Shown: piece after piece, positions 1 to 7,365 of the stretch | How positions within the stretch are numbered: the stretch's first letter is position 1 | Layout of the letters: each line of letters opens with the position of its first letter | NCBI GenBank assembly: GCA_910588335.1 | Contig: CAJUQV010000028.1 | Coordinates: 1 to 31,939 of the forward strand | Direction: 5' to 3' | DNA length: 31,939 bases | DNA from: an uncultured Ruminiclostridium sp. | Lineage (GTDB): Bacteria; Bacillota; Clostridia; Oscillospirales; Ruminococcaceae | Program-made: the position numbers and the translations under genes | Notes under the pieces: generated by a model | Seen by the model: the letters and a program-made list of their open reading frames with translations, nothing else | Told to the model about the DNA's origin: nothing | Databases searched by the model: none

Positions 1-307
1 ATAATGCTTATTATAGGAAGAAATTATTTAAGAATATAATTAAACAGCAGAAAGTGTCTGTAAAAAGCCTCCCCTAAAAAAGAACTGCTGTTCCTCTCAA
101 AAGGATGGGATTACAGTTCTTTTTTGTGATATAATTTTAATTGTAATGAAAAAACAGTATTAACCGTAACTTTTTCTTATATTACAACCTCATAGCATAG
201 CGGATACTCCACACCCGCTATCAAACATATTTTTATAGTGAAATTGCACAAAAAAGACATTTCAAACCCCTCCCCCACAACAAAATCTCCAATATTTACA
301 TAAAACA
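1..307. other. Gene-free region upstream of the str operon
   Basis: No coding sequence is recognisable here. It holds one strong hairpin (76-125, listed separately) and a weak 7-bp inverted repeat at 197-203/215-221 (ATAGCGG/CCGCTAT) with no obvious role. The gene upstream of the window must end before about position 70. In many Firmicutes that neighbour is rpoC, but nothing in the sequence confirms it. Confidence 0.6.
76..125 (+). terminator. Intrinsic terminator of the gene upstream of the window
   Basis: A perfect 12-bp inverted repeat (AAAAAAGAACTG at 76-87, CAGTTCTTTTTT at 114-125) with a 26-nt loop ends in a run of T on the plus strand. The matching A-run on the left arm means it could also work on the minus strand. 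It separates upstream transcription from the rpsL promoter. Confidence 0.8.
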
Positions 308-336
308 TTGACTTTTATCCGAAATTTGTGTATAAT
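308..336 (+). promoter_or_regulatory. Sigma-A promoter of rpsL (str operon)
   Basis: TTGACT at 308-313 and TATAAT at 331-336 are separated by 17 bp, close to the vegetative consensus. The upstream GTG at 328, which would lengthen the rpsL frame, overlaps the -10 box and so cannot be in the transcript. That supports the internal TTG start at 403 and gives a leader of about 60 nt. Confidence 0.88.
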
Positions 337-402
337 AATAACGCTTGCGCGGACAATTCATATAATTTGCGCAGGAAAAATAAAACAGGAGGTGTAAGAG
401 AA

Positions 403-825
403 TTGCCAACCTTTAATCAGCTTGTAAGAAAAGGCAGAGAGTTATCCACTAAGAAGTCTAAGGCTCCCGCACTGCTTAAGAACCTTAACACTCTTAAGAA
501 GGAAACCGAGGATATGCCCGCTCCCCAGAAGCGCGGCGTGTGCACGGCGGTAAGAACGGCTACCCCTAAAAAACCTAACTCCGCAATGCGCAAAATCGCC
601 AGAGTAAGACTTTCCAACGGATATGAAGTAACAGCCTACATTCCCGGAATCGGGCACAAGCTTCAGGAGCACAGTGTCGTTCTTATCCGCGGCGGACGTG
701 TAAGAGATCTCCCCGGTGTGCGTTATCACATCATCAGAGGAACTCTCGACGCTCAGGGCGTTGACGGAAGAATGCAGGGCAGATCCAAGTACGGCGCAAA
801 GCGTCCGAAGGCCGGTAAGAAGTAA
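403..825 (+). CDS. rpsL: 30S ribosomal protein S12
   Basis: S12 sits at the decoding centre of the small ribosomal subunit. The 140-residue product begins MPTFNQLVRKGRE, the standard S12 N-terminus, and carries TPKKPNSA (residues 54-61) and the loop GGRVRDLPGVRYH. The start is TTG at 403 with AGGAGGT at 387-393, 9 nt upstream; the frame is open back to 328 but that part lies in the promoter. Length suits Firmicutes S12 (137-140 aa). It is the first gene of the str operon, followed by rpsG and fusA. Odd: residue 101 is Arg (AGA at 703-705), where most bacteria have Lys just before the conserved Asp (K87/K88 of E. coli, K101 of B. subtilis). Substitutions here are classic streptomycin-resistance changes. 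Identification is certain. Confidence 0.97.
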   Translation: MPTFNQLVRKGRELSTKKSKAPALLKNLNTLKKETEDMPAPQKRGVCTAVRTATPKKPNSAMRKIARVRLSNGYEVTAYIPGIGHKLQEHSVVLIRGGRVRDLPGVRYHIIRGTLDAQGVDGRMQGRSKYGAKRPKAGKK

Positions 826-908
826 AGCACAAAAAATTTCACTGCCACATTTGTGGGAGGTTAATATATAATAAATTTATACATTGCCTTACACGATGGA
901 CGGCGGGA

Positions 909-980
909 GAAAGCGGTATATCCGCTGCGCTTTCGAGTACCGATGAATTCATTGACCGACGGGAGAAATAAGTCCGTCGG
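909..980 (+). other. Folded rpsL-rpsG intercistronic RNA
   Basis: The 181-nt spacer between rpsL and rpsG contains two hairpins with no T-tract: GAAAGCG/CGCTTTC at 909-915/928-934, with an alternative GCGG/CCGC pairing inside it, and CCGACGG/CCGTCGG at 956-962/974-980, ending 12 nt before the rpsG Shine-Dalgarno sequence. In E. coli, S7 represses translation by binding the S12-S7 spacer. A similar autoregulatory site is possible here, but homology to the E. coli element is not visible. Confidence 0.5.
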
Positions 981-1006
981 CGAAAAATTATGAAGGAGGG
1001 AATAAA

Positions 1007-1477
1007 GTGCCAAGAAGAGGTAATGTACCCAAGCGTGAGGTTTTGCCCGATCCTATGTATAATTCCGAATTGGTGACAAGACTTATCAATAATATCATGC
1101 TTGACGGCAAAAAGGGCGTAGCCCAGAAGATCGTTTACGGCGCGTTTGAAATTGTAGGTTCAAAGACCGGCAAGGAGCCACTTGAGGTTTTTGAGCAGGC
1201 GATGGAAAACATCATGCCGCAGCTTGAAGTAAAGGCTCGCCGTGTGGGCGGTTCCACCTACCAGGTTCCTATGGAGGTTCGCCCCGACAGACGCAGAACA
1301 TTGGGTCTCAGATGGCTCACCATGTTCAGCAGAAAACGCAATGAAAAGACAATGAAAGAAAGACTCGCCAACGAGATCTTAGACGCGCTGAACGGACAGG
1401 GCGCGTCTTGCAAGAAGCGTGATGATACCCACAGAATGGCAGAAGCCAACAAGGCATTTGCTCACTACAAGTGGTAA
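1007..1477 (+). CDS. rpsG: 30S ribosomal protein S7
   Basis: S7 nucleates assembly of the 30S head and contacts E-site tRNA. The 156-residue product (MPRRGNVPKREVLPDPMYNS...) matches the family's usual length and contains the typical GGSTYQVPMEVRPDRR segment and the C-terminal MAEANKAFAHYKW. The GTG start is preceded by AAGGAGG at 993-999. It lies between rpsL and fusA in the canonical str order, with structured spacers on both sides (909-980 and 1482-1557), which suggests RNA-level control or processing. Identification is certain. Confidence 0.97.
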   Translation: MPRRGNVPKREVLPDPMYNSELVTRLINNIMLDGKKGVAQKIVYGAFEIVGSKTGKEPLEVFEQAMENIMPQLEVKARRVGGSTYQVPMEVRPDRRRTLGLRWLTMFSRKRNEKTMKERLANEILDALNGQGASCKKRDDTHRMAEANKAFAHYKW

Positions 1478-1481
1478 TTGC

Positions 1482-1557
1482 AAGGATAAATGTTCGGAAA
1501 GGCGTAAACACTATTTCCGAACGGAAGGCGTCGGTTTAACCGCGGCGCCGTATCCTT
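1482..1557 (+). other. Predicted three-way-junction RNA between rpsG and fusA
   Basis: A closing stem AAGGATA/TATCCTT (1482-1488/1551-1557) encloses two hairpins. One is a perfect 9-bp stem GTTCGGAAA/TTTCCGAAC at 1492-1500/1514-1522. The other is GGCG/CGCC at 1527-1530/1546-1549, with CGGTT/AACCG inside it. The fold ends just upstream of the fusA ribosome-binding site (AAAGGAAGG, 1563-1571). There is no T-run, so it is not a terminator. It may be a processing or translational-control element; function unknown. Confidence 0.5.
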
Positions 1558-1579
1558 CAAAGAAAGGAAGGTCATATAT

Positions 1580-3658
1580 ATGGCAAGAGACGTAACTCTC
1601 GAAATGACCCGCAATATCGGTATCATGGCGCACATTGACGCAGGTAAGACCACAACCACCGAGCGTATCCTGTTTTACACCGGTATCAACCATAAAATAG
1701 GCGAAACTCACGAAGGCTCTGCGACAATGGACTGGATGGAGCAGGAGCAGGAGAGAGGTATCACAATTACCTCTGCCGCTACCACTGCATACTGGAACAA
1801 GCATAGAATAAACATTATAGATACTCCGGGTCACGTGGACTTTACCGTTGAGGTAGAGCGTTCATTGAGAGTGCTTGACGGCTCGGTTACCGTATTCTGC
1901 GCTAAAGGCGGCGTTGAGCCCCAGTCGGAAACGGTATGGCGTCAGGCGGACAAGTATCAGGTTCCCAGAATGGCTTATGTAAACAAAATGGACATTATGG
2001 GCGCCGACTTCTTCAACGTAGTGCAGATGATGAAGGATCGCCTTAAAACCAATGCGGTTCCGATTCAGCTTCCTATCGGTGCGGAAGACACATTCAGAGG
2101 AATAATCGACCTCGTTGAAATGAAGGCCGACATCTATTACGATGATTTGGGCAAGGATATGAGAGTTGAGGATATTCCCGAAGATATGAAGGATCTGGCC
2201 TCCAAGTACAGAGATGAACTTCTGGAGGCGATTGCCGAACAGGATGAAGAGATCATGAACAAGTACCTCGAAGGTGAAGAAATCACCATTGAGGAAATTA
2301 AAAGATGTCTCCGTATCGGCACAATAAACAACCAGATAGTACCCGTAATCTGCGGTACTTCTTATAAGAATAAGGGCGTTCAGAAGCTGCTCGACGCGGT
2401 GGTTGATTATATGCCTTCTCCCCTTGATATCCCCGCCATAAAGGGTACCGACCCCGACTCCGGCGAGGAAACCGACAGAAAAGCGGGAGACAACGAGCCT
2501 TTTTCTGCTTTGGCGTTCAAAATCGCTACCGACCCCTTCGTAGGTAAGCTCTGCTTCTTCAGAGTTTACTCCGGCGTAGTAGAGGCGGGTTCCTCCGTTC
2601 TCAACGCTACAAAGGGCAAAAAAGAGCGTATGGGACGTATCCTCCAGATGCACGCCAACCACAGGCAGGATCTTGAGGTTTGCTATTGCGGCGATATCGC
2701 GGCGGCGGTAGGCCTTAAGAATACCACCACAGGCGATACTCTCTGTGACGACGCCAATCCCGTAATTCTCGAATCTATGGAATTCCCCGATCCCGTTATC
2801 GATCTGGCTATCGAGCCTAAGACCAAAGCGGGTCAGGAAAAGATGGCGCTTGCTCTGGCTAAGCTCGCCGAGGAAGACCCCACTTTCAGAACATGGACGG
2901 ACGAGGAAACCGGTCAGACAATCATCGCCGGTATGGGCGAGCTTCACCTTGAAATCATTGTGGACAGACTTCTTCGTGAATTTAAGGTTGAAGCCAACGT
3001 AGGCGCTCCTCAGGTTGCCTATAAGGAAACAATCACTTCCAATACCGAAGTCGACACCAAGTACGCCCGTCAGTCGGGTGGTAAAGGTCAGTACGGCCAC
3101 GTTAAGCTCCGCGTCGAGCCTAACGAAAGCGGTAAGGGCTACGAGTTTATCAACGAGGTTGTGGGCGGTTCCGTTCCCAAGGAATATATCCCCGCTGTTG
3201 ACGCAGGTATTCAGGGCGCTATGCAAGCGGGCGTTTTGGCAGGTTTCCCTACCGTTGACCTTAAGGTAACTCTTTACGACGGTTCCTACCACGAAGTAGA
3301 CTCCTCGGAAATGGCGTTTAAAATCGCCGGTTCCATGGCTATCAAGGAAGCATGCCGCAAGGCAAACCCTGTTATTCTTGAGCCTATCATGAAGGTAGTG
3401 GTTATCGTTCCCGAAGACTACATGGGTGACGTTATCGGCGACCTTAACTCAAGGCGCGGACTTGTTCAGGGCTTTGAAGACAGAAACGGAGCGAAGCAGA
3501 TAGAAGCTCTGGTGCCCCTTTCCGAAATGTTCGGCTACTCCAACGACCTTCGTTCAAAGACACAGGGAAGAGGACAGTATGTAATGGAACCTCACAGCTA
3601 TGTACAGGTTCCCAAGAACATCGCCGAAGGCATTATGAAGAGCAGAGGCAAGGATTAA
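1580..3658 (+). CDS. fusA: Elongation factor G
   Basis: EF-G is the cytosolic GTPase that drives translocation and, with RRF, ribosome recycling. The 692-residue protein has the translational GTPase signature from its N-terminus: P-loop AHIDAGKTTTTER (about residues 17-29), the switch I RGITITSAAT segment, switch II DTPGHVDF, and the guanine-specificity NKMD. The later EF-G domains follow, including GGKGQYGHVKLRVEP in domain IV. Length matches bacterial EF-G. The ATG at 1580 follows AAAGGAAGG with a good gap. It is the third gene of the str operon; tuf follows after 133 bp with its own promoter. Identification is certain. Confidence 0.97.
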   Translation: MARDVTLEMTRNIGIMAHIDAGKTTTTERILFYTGINHKIGETHEGSATMDWMEQEQERGITITSAATTAYWNKHRINIIDTPGHVDFTVEVERSLRVLDGSVTVFCAKGGVEPQSETVWRQADKYQVPRMAYVNKMDIMGADFFNVVQMMKDRLKTNAVPIQLPIGAEDTFRGIIDLVEMKADIYYDDLGKDMRVEDIPEDMKDLASKYRDELLEAIAEQDEEIMNKYLEGEEITIEEIKRCLRIGTINNQIVPVICGTSYKNKGVQKLLDAVVDYMPSPLDIPAIKGTDPDSGEETDRKAGDNEPFSALAFKIATDPFVGKLCFFRVYSGVVEAGSSVLNATKGKKERMGRILQMHANHRQDLEVCYCGDIAAAVGLKNTTTGDTLCDDANPVILESMEFPDPVIDLAIEPKTKAGQEKMALALAKLAEEDPTFRTWTDEETGQTIIAGMGELHLEIIVDRLLREFKVEANVGAPQVAYKETITSNTEVDTKYARQSGGKGQYGHVKLRVEPNESGKGYEFINEVVGGSVPKEYIPAVDAGIQGAMQAGVLAGFPTVDLKVTLYDGSYHEVDSSEMAFKIAGSMAIKEACRKANPVILEPIMKVVVIVPEDYMGDVIGDLNSRRGLVQGFEDRNGAKQIEALVPLSEMFGYSNDLRSKTQGRGQYVMEPHSYVQVPKNIAEGIMKSRGKD

Positions 3659-3710
3659 TTCGATAAATGCTCTTATAAATAAATTTTTTTGGGAATTTTA
3701 CAAAAAACAC

Positions 3711-3739
3711 TTGTAATTTACAAAAAAATTTGGTAAAAT
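3711..3739 (+). promoter_or_regulatory. Promoter of tuf
   Basis: TTGTAA (3711-3716) and TAAAAT (3734-3739) lie 17 bp apart, with TGG directly before the -10 box (extended -10 form). A second -10-like TATAAT occurs at 3751-3756. The -35 box lies in an inverted repeat (TTGTAA, one T, TTACAA). An own promoter would let tuf be made in excess of fusA, as is usual. Confidence 0.65.
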
Positions 3740-3791
3740 TAAAATTAAGCTATAATGCAATTTTCAAAATATTTTAGGAGGAACAAAACAA

Positions 3792-4994
3792 ATGGCTAAA
3801 CAAAAGTTTGAACGTAACAAGCCCCATGTTAACATCGGCACCATCGGACACGTTGACCATGGCAAGACCACACTTACCGCCGCTATCACCAAGGTGCTCT
3901 CTCTTAAGGGCTACGCTCAGTTTGAAGCATACGATATGATTGATAAGGCTCCCGAAGAAAGAGAGCGCGGTATTACAATTAACACCGCTCACGTTGAGTA
4001 CGAGACTGACAATCGTCACTACGCTCACGTTGACTGCCCCGGCCACGCTGACTATATCAAGAACATGATTACCGGTGCGGCTCAGATGGACGGCGCTATC
4101 CTCGTTGTTGCCGGTACCGACGGTCCTATGGCTCAGACCAAGGAGCATATCCTTTTGGCTCACCAGGTAGGCGTTCCCGCTATGGTAGTATTCATCAACA
4201 AGTGCGACGATGTTGACGATCCCGAACTTCTTGACCTTGTTGAGATGGACATCAGAGACATTCTTAACAACCACGACTTCCCCGGTGATGATATCCCCGT
4301 AATCAGAGGCTCCGCCAAGGTTGCCCTCGATTCTTCAAGCCAGGATATCAATGCTCCCGAGTACGCGTGCATTGTTGAGCTTATGAAGTCTGTTGACGAG
4401 TACATTCCTACTCCCGATCGTAAGGCTGACCTTCCCTTCCTCATGCCTGTTGAGGATACCATGACCATCACCGGACGCGGTACCGTTGCTACCGGACGTG
4501 TAGAGAGAGGCGTTCTTAAGATGAACGACGCTATTGAAATCACCGGTCTTTGCGACGAGCCCAAGAGCACCGTTGTTACCGGTATCGAAATGTTTCATAA
4601 GCTCCTTGACTACGCTGAAGCGGGCGACAACATAGGCGCTCTCCTCCGCGGTATTCAGAGAACCGATATCGAGCGCGGACAGGTACTCTGCAAGCCCGGC
4701 TCCATTCACCCCCACACCAAGTTCAGCGGACAGGTTTACGTTCTTAAGAAGGACGAGGGCGGCCGTCATAAGCCTTTCTTCAGCAACTACAGACCTCAGT
4801 TTTTCTTCAGAACCACCGATGTTACCGGCGTTATCACTCTTCCCGCAGACAAGGAAATGTGCATGCCCGGCGATAACGTTTTGATGGACGTTGAGCTTAT
4901 CACTCCCGTAGCTATTGAAGAAGGTCTCCGCTTCGCTATCCGTGAAGGCGGCAAGACCGTAGGCTCCGGTGTTGTTACCAAGGTTAATGAGTAA
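3792..4994 (+). CDS. tuf: Elongation factor Tu
   Basis: EF-Tu delivers aminoacyl-tRNA to the ribosomal A site as a GTP complex. The 400-residue product shows all G motifs: GHVDHGKTT (about residues 18-26), RGITINTAH (switch I), DCPGHADY (switch II), NKCD and the SAK loop, then the beta-barrel domains with GRGTVATGRVERG. AGGAGG (3776-3781) precedes the ATG at 3792. Downstream lies a long hairpin terminator. Its last ~80 bp and about 200 bp of downstream DNA are duplicated at 6967-7347. The intact C-terminus reads VVTKVNE, while the relic reads VVIKVIE. Identification is certain. Confidence 0.97.
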   Translation: MAKQKFERNKPHVNIGTIGHVDHGKTTLTAAITKVLSLKGYAQFEAYDMIDKAPEERERGITINTAHVEYETDNRHYAHVDCPGHADYIKNMITGAAQMDGAILVVAGTDGPMAQTKEHILLAHQVGVPAMVVFINKCDDVDDPELLDLVEMDIRDILNNHDFPGDDIPVIRGSAKVALDSSSQDINAPEYACIVELMKSVDEYIPTPDRKADLPFLMPVEDTMTITGRGTVATGRVERGVLKMNDAIEITGLCDEPKSTVVTGIEMFHKLLDYAEAGDNIGALLRGIQRTDIERGQVLCKPGSIHPHTKFSGQVYVLKKDEGGRHKPFFSNYRPQFFFRTTDVTGVITLPADKEMCMPGDNVLMDVELITPVAIEEGLRFAIREGGKTVGSGVVTKVNE

Positions 4995-5198
4995 TTAAAA
5001 ATTAAGTTATTAAATGTAACTTGATTTAAACAACAATAAATTCCACCGACATAAAACCGAGATTTCTTTAAGTTTAAGATAAACAAAGCATTTTTGATTA
5101 TGCGATGTTTTTACTTGAATGAGGAGAAAAGCTTGGGGATGTGCTTGGTGGAATTTTTATATTTAGATTAAATTGTTTTTTATCAATACAACTAAAAA
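4917..5198 (+). repeat. tuf 3' end and 3' flank, intact copy of a direct duplication (copy A)
   Basis: This 282-bp stretch, from the tuf codons for EEG to about 200 bp past the stop, recurs in the same orientation at 6967-7347 with only scattered differences. Non-coding parts are as conserved as the coding part. Copy A has an uninterrupted TTTAAGATAAAC at about 5075-5090, whereas copy B carries a 92-bp insertion plus a duplicated TAA exactly there. Copy A is thus the empty site for that element. Confidence 0.9.
5038..5158 (+). terminator. Long-stem terminator or structured 3' RNA after tuf
   Basis: AAATTCCACC (5038-5047) pairs perfectly with GGTGGAATTT (5147-5156), followed by TT. The enclosed ~99 nt has secondary pairing potential (GTTTAAG with CTTGAAT; GCAT with ATGC). 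The same outer stem is preserved in copy B (7093-7102/7296-7305). A plain terminator seldom has so large a loop, so this could be a structured 3' RNA. A further 11-bp inverted repeat follows at 5167-5177/5202-5212. Confidence 0.5.
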
Positions 5199-5330
5199 CC
5201 TAACAATTTAATTGGTACATTTTAATAAAATTTATTTATTTTTATAAAAAGGGGTAACAAAATATAAAAAATCTGATTTTATACAATAGAAAAGAAAATT
5301 CGTTGTTTTCTATAGAAAGGGGGGAAGTTT

Positions 5331-5727
5331 ATGAAAAAAAGCTTTTTAAAAATGTTTGCACTTGCGACGTGCTTAACATTTTATTTTCCGTAGTAATTAA
5401 AGCTTTCAAAAAAGTTTTATGCAATTAAACAATTGCATAGAAACTGATGCAATTACTGTTTTAAGTGATATTGATATAATTTTATTTTAAAACAGTGAAT
5501 TGTTTTTCATTTAAACCGATTTTATTAGGAGTAAGGCAAATATTAAATAATTTATTACTGCAAACAAAAAAATTAATACGTGTTTATACCAATCTTAAGC
5601 ACTAATCTTTGATCATCCGTATTATTCCTTAGGTATTTATTTACTTACAAAAGGCAAGTACTACGGCGAGAATCATCTCTCGGTGTACTTAGATGTAAAT
5701 GTTTACGGAGTACCGTCATATTCATAA
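5331..5727 (+). pseudogene. Remnants of a small secreted-protein gene
   Basis: AAAGGGGGG (about 5317-5325) precedes an ATG at 5331 that opens a signal-peptide-like stretch (MKKSFLKMFALATCLTFYF) but stops after 20 codons at 5391-5393. Near the far end an open frame at 5599-5727 ends in a protein-like tail (KYYGENHLSVYLDVNVYGV, stop TAA at 5725). A decayed copy of the short repeat (5587-5635) lies at the front of that frame. I read these as the head and tail of one decayed exported protein, but they may be unrelated. The DNA between them shows no coding signal. Family not recognised. Confidence 0.35.
5587..5635 (-). mobile_element. Degenerate copy of the TACYAATC short element
   Basis: It starts TACCAATC after TTA (5584-5586) and continues with the shared TAAGCACTAATCTTTGATCAT block and an ATTATT loop, ending GGTA before TTTA. 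Against the intact copy at 19023-19125 it lacks most of the CAATC hairpin and most of the right arm of the other, so it can no longer fold. 49 bp remain. Confidence 0.6.
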
Positions 5728-5745
5728 TAAAGAAAGGACAAATGT

Positions 5746-6279
5746 ATGAAAAAAAATGCAGGGGATGAGTTGGCCGTAAATTTTACAGTAAAAAAAGAAA
5801 CGCTGCTTAAGCTGCGGAAAGTGTTATTATTGGTTATTGCGGACATTATTTCAATATATGTTTTTTTTCGGATAGGCTGGATTCAGTACTGCTTTATTCT
5901 TACCACGCTTAATGTATTTGATATAATACATAATGTTATGCTGATTTTGTTTGCGGCAATACCGATTGCGCTTACGACAAAGCTTTTATTTGTTTTTCTT
6001 AAGCCGTTTTCCGAGAAAAAAATTATCTCAGGCATAATCGGCAAAGAAAAAATCATTTCCAACGCAGCCGGAGTAATCACAAGCATAATTATTGCATGGA
6101 GGATGAATTATATAACGGTCAGCGTAATATCCGATGCTCCGGTAACGGTATTCGGAATGGAAATGAGTACTCCCGTTGGAATATTAGGTTCTTTTGCGCT
6201 TATCTATTTGGCTTATGCGGTTATGGTATTTGCGTTGGTTTTATTTATTAACAGTATTCTGGAGAAAAGATTAAGGTAA
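5746..6279 (+). CDS. Unknown multi-pass membrane protein
   Basis: The 177-residue product has a short charged N-terminus and then about four hydrophobic segments (roughly residues 24-48, 55-82, 105-122 and 148-170), so it should be an integral membrane protein. A cluster of basic residues lies at about 87-100 (PFSEKKIISGIIGKEK) between the second and third segments. AAGGA lies about 10 nt upstream of the ATG. I recognise no family. It sits among decayed genes in a recently rearranged stretch; the frame is intact and codon use looks coding, so it is probably still a gene. Function unknown. Confidence 0.6.
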   Translation: MKKNAGDELAVNFTVKKETLLKLRKVLLLVIADIISIYVFFRIGWIQYCFILTTLNVFDIIHNVMLILFAAIPIALTTKLLFVFLKPFSEKKIISGIIGKEKIISNAAGVITSIIIAWRMNYITVSVISDAPVTVFGMEMSTPVGILGSFALIYLAYAVMVFALVLFINSILEKRLR

Positions 6280-6419
6280 AAAGACGCCGAAAATATAGCT
6301 TAAAATAAAATTTCTGATATCAGCCTTTGCCCTGCTTAATTTTACCAAAAGGAGAGCTGGGCTTAGGCTGTTAAAATACAAAAAACTAATAAACCTAACA
6401 CATCTTTTGAATTGTAATT

Positions 6420-6926
6420 TTGAACTATATGATTTATAAAAATTATAAAAAAATTTTAATTCCGATAAGTATAGCAATAATTATTTTAGCGTTTAAAGCT
6501 TTTACCCGGCCTAAAGAAACCTTGATAAACGAAACCATGCGCTTTTGTATACCGAAAGAGTTTAACGTCGAAGACTATGAAGATGATACCGACTTTGGTG
6601 TTTTAGCAAATAAAAAAATCGAAGCAAAGGTTGATATAAAAATATCACAGTATATTTTGGCGGATTATGTTGACGGCCACATTAAAATAGGGAACGATGT
6701 GTTTAATACAGAAGCCACTACCAGGACGGTAGAAGAAAGGCGGGGAATACGCGTTAACTTGCGCAGAGAAGATGAAAAACGGATCTATGTAGTTTATTCC
6801 GCCATTTTATATATTTCATATGATCTTAAACATATGTTACTGTACATAAAAGACGGCGATTATAAAGGAACTTGGTCAAACGCTTCCACATTAGGAGATT
6901 ATAAAACAGCAATGAAAATTTTTTAG
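6420..6926 (+). CDS. Unknown protein with N-terminal membrane anchor
   Basis: The frame is open from a TTG at 6420, but the more natural start is the ATG at 6429 (MIYKNYKKILIPISIAIIIL...). Neither has a clear Shine-Dalgarno sequence, so the start and expression are uncertain. Residues about 9-25 form one hydrophobic helix; the rest (about 140 residues) is hydrophilic and probably outside the membrane, with an acidic stretch EDYEDDTDFG. No family is recognised. It directly precedes the duplicated tuf tail and follows another unknown membrane protein. It may be a 5'-damaged gene. Confidence 0.5.
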   Translation: MNYMIYKNYKKILIPISIAIIILAFKAFTRPKETLINETMRFCIPKEFNVEDYEDDTDFGVLANKKIEAKVDIKISQYILADYVDGHIKIGNDVFNTEATTRTVEERRGIRVNLRREDEKRIYVVYSAILYISYDLKHMLLYIKDGDYKGTWSNASTLGDYKTAMKIF

Positions 6927-6966
6927 CATGTGGATTTGTAAGCAAAATACTTCATTTCTATCTGTC

Positions 6967-7043
6967 GAAGAAGGTTTTTCTTCGATATCCGTGAAGGCGG
7001 CAAGACCGTAGGCTCCGGCGTTGTTATTAAGGTTATCGAATAA
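6967..7043 (+). pseudogene. C-terminal fragment of a second tuf copy
   Basis: After a scrambled start, the frame reads IREGGKTVGSGVVIKVIE and stops at 7041-7043, matching the last codons of tuf (IREGGKTVGSGVVTKVNE). Only about 25 codons survive, so it cannot make a functional protein. The terminal differences (I for T, IE for NE) show divergence from the intact gene: it is a relic of an older second tuf or a duplication that then drifted. Confidence 0.85.
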
Positions 7044-7132
7044 TTTAAAATTTAAGTTATTAAATGTAGTGTAACTTGATTTAAACAACAATAAATTCCA
7101 CCGATATAAAACCGAGATTTCTTTAAGTTTAA

Positions 7133-7224
7133 TACTAACCCCTTTTAAAACTGTTGGATTAGTGTTTTGGGTGCAATCCCTTTTTAAACTATGATTTTAT
7201 CGATAGTTTAAAAAGGGATTGGGA
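7133..7224 (+). mobile_element. TACYAATC short element with proven insertion
   Basis: A 92-bp non-coding element flanked by TAA on both sides (7130-7132, 7225-7227), absent from the paralogous DNA in copy A. It starts TACTAACC, contains a GATTAGTGTTTTGGGTGC linker, and ends with a perfect 19-bp hairpin (7174-7192/7203-7221; CAATCCC...GGGATTG) followed by GGA. The first hairpin is damaged: only ACTAACCC/GGATTAGT still pairs. It has no ORF, so any movement would need a transposase in trans. Confidence 0.85.
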
Positions 7225-7365
7225 TAAGATAAACAAAGCGTTTATGATTATGCAATGTTTTTACTTGAATGAGGAGAAAAGCTTGGGATGTGTTTGGTGG
7301 AATTTTTATATTTAGATTAAATTGTTTTTATCAATATAGCTAAAAATTAAATAATATAAACAATA

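Larger units (their letters stand above)
6967..7347 (+). repeat. tuf 3' end and 3' flank, interrupted copy (copy B)
   Basis: Direct repeat of 4917-5198 in the same orientation. It holds the tuf tail, the conserved downstream DNA with the AAATTCCACC/GGTGGAATTT stem (7093-7102/7296-7305) and the following AT-rich stretch. It is about 95 bp longer because a short element plus one TAA was inserted at 7133-7227. Homology ends at about 7347, where a truncated TraX-like frame begins. Confidence 0.9.

Noticed and set aside
328..402. N-terminal extension of rpsL from the GTG at 328
   Set aside because: It overlaps the -10 box of the promoter, and the TTG at 403 has a perfect Shine-Dalgarno sequence and gives the standard S12 N-terminus.
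1862..3292. Long minus-strand ORF opposite fusA (476 codons)
   Set aside because: Shadow of a highly biased coding sequence; no ribosome-binding site, no recognisable protein, and fusA is certain.
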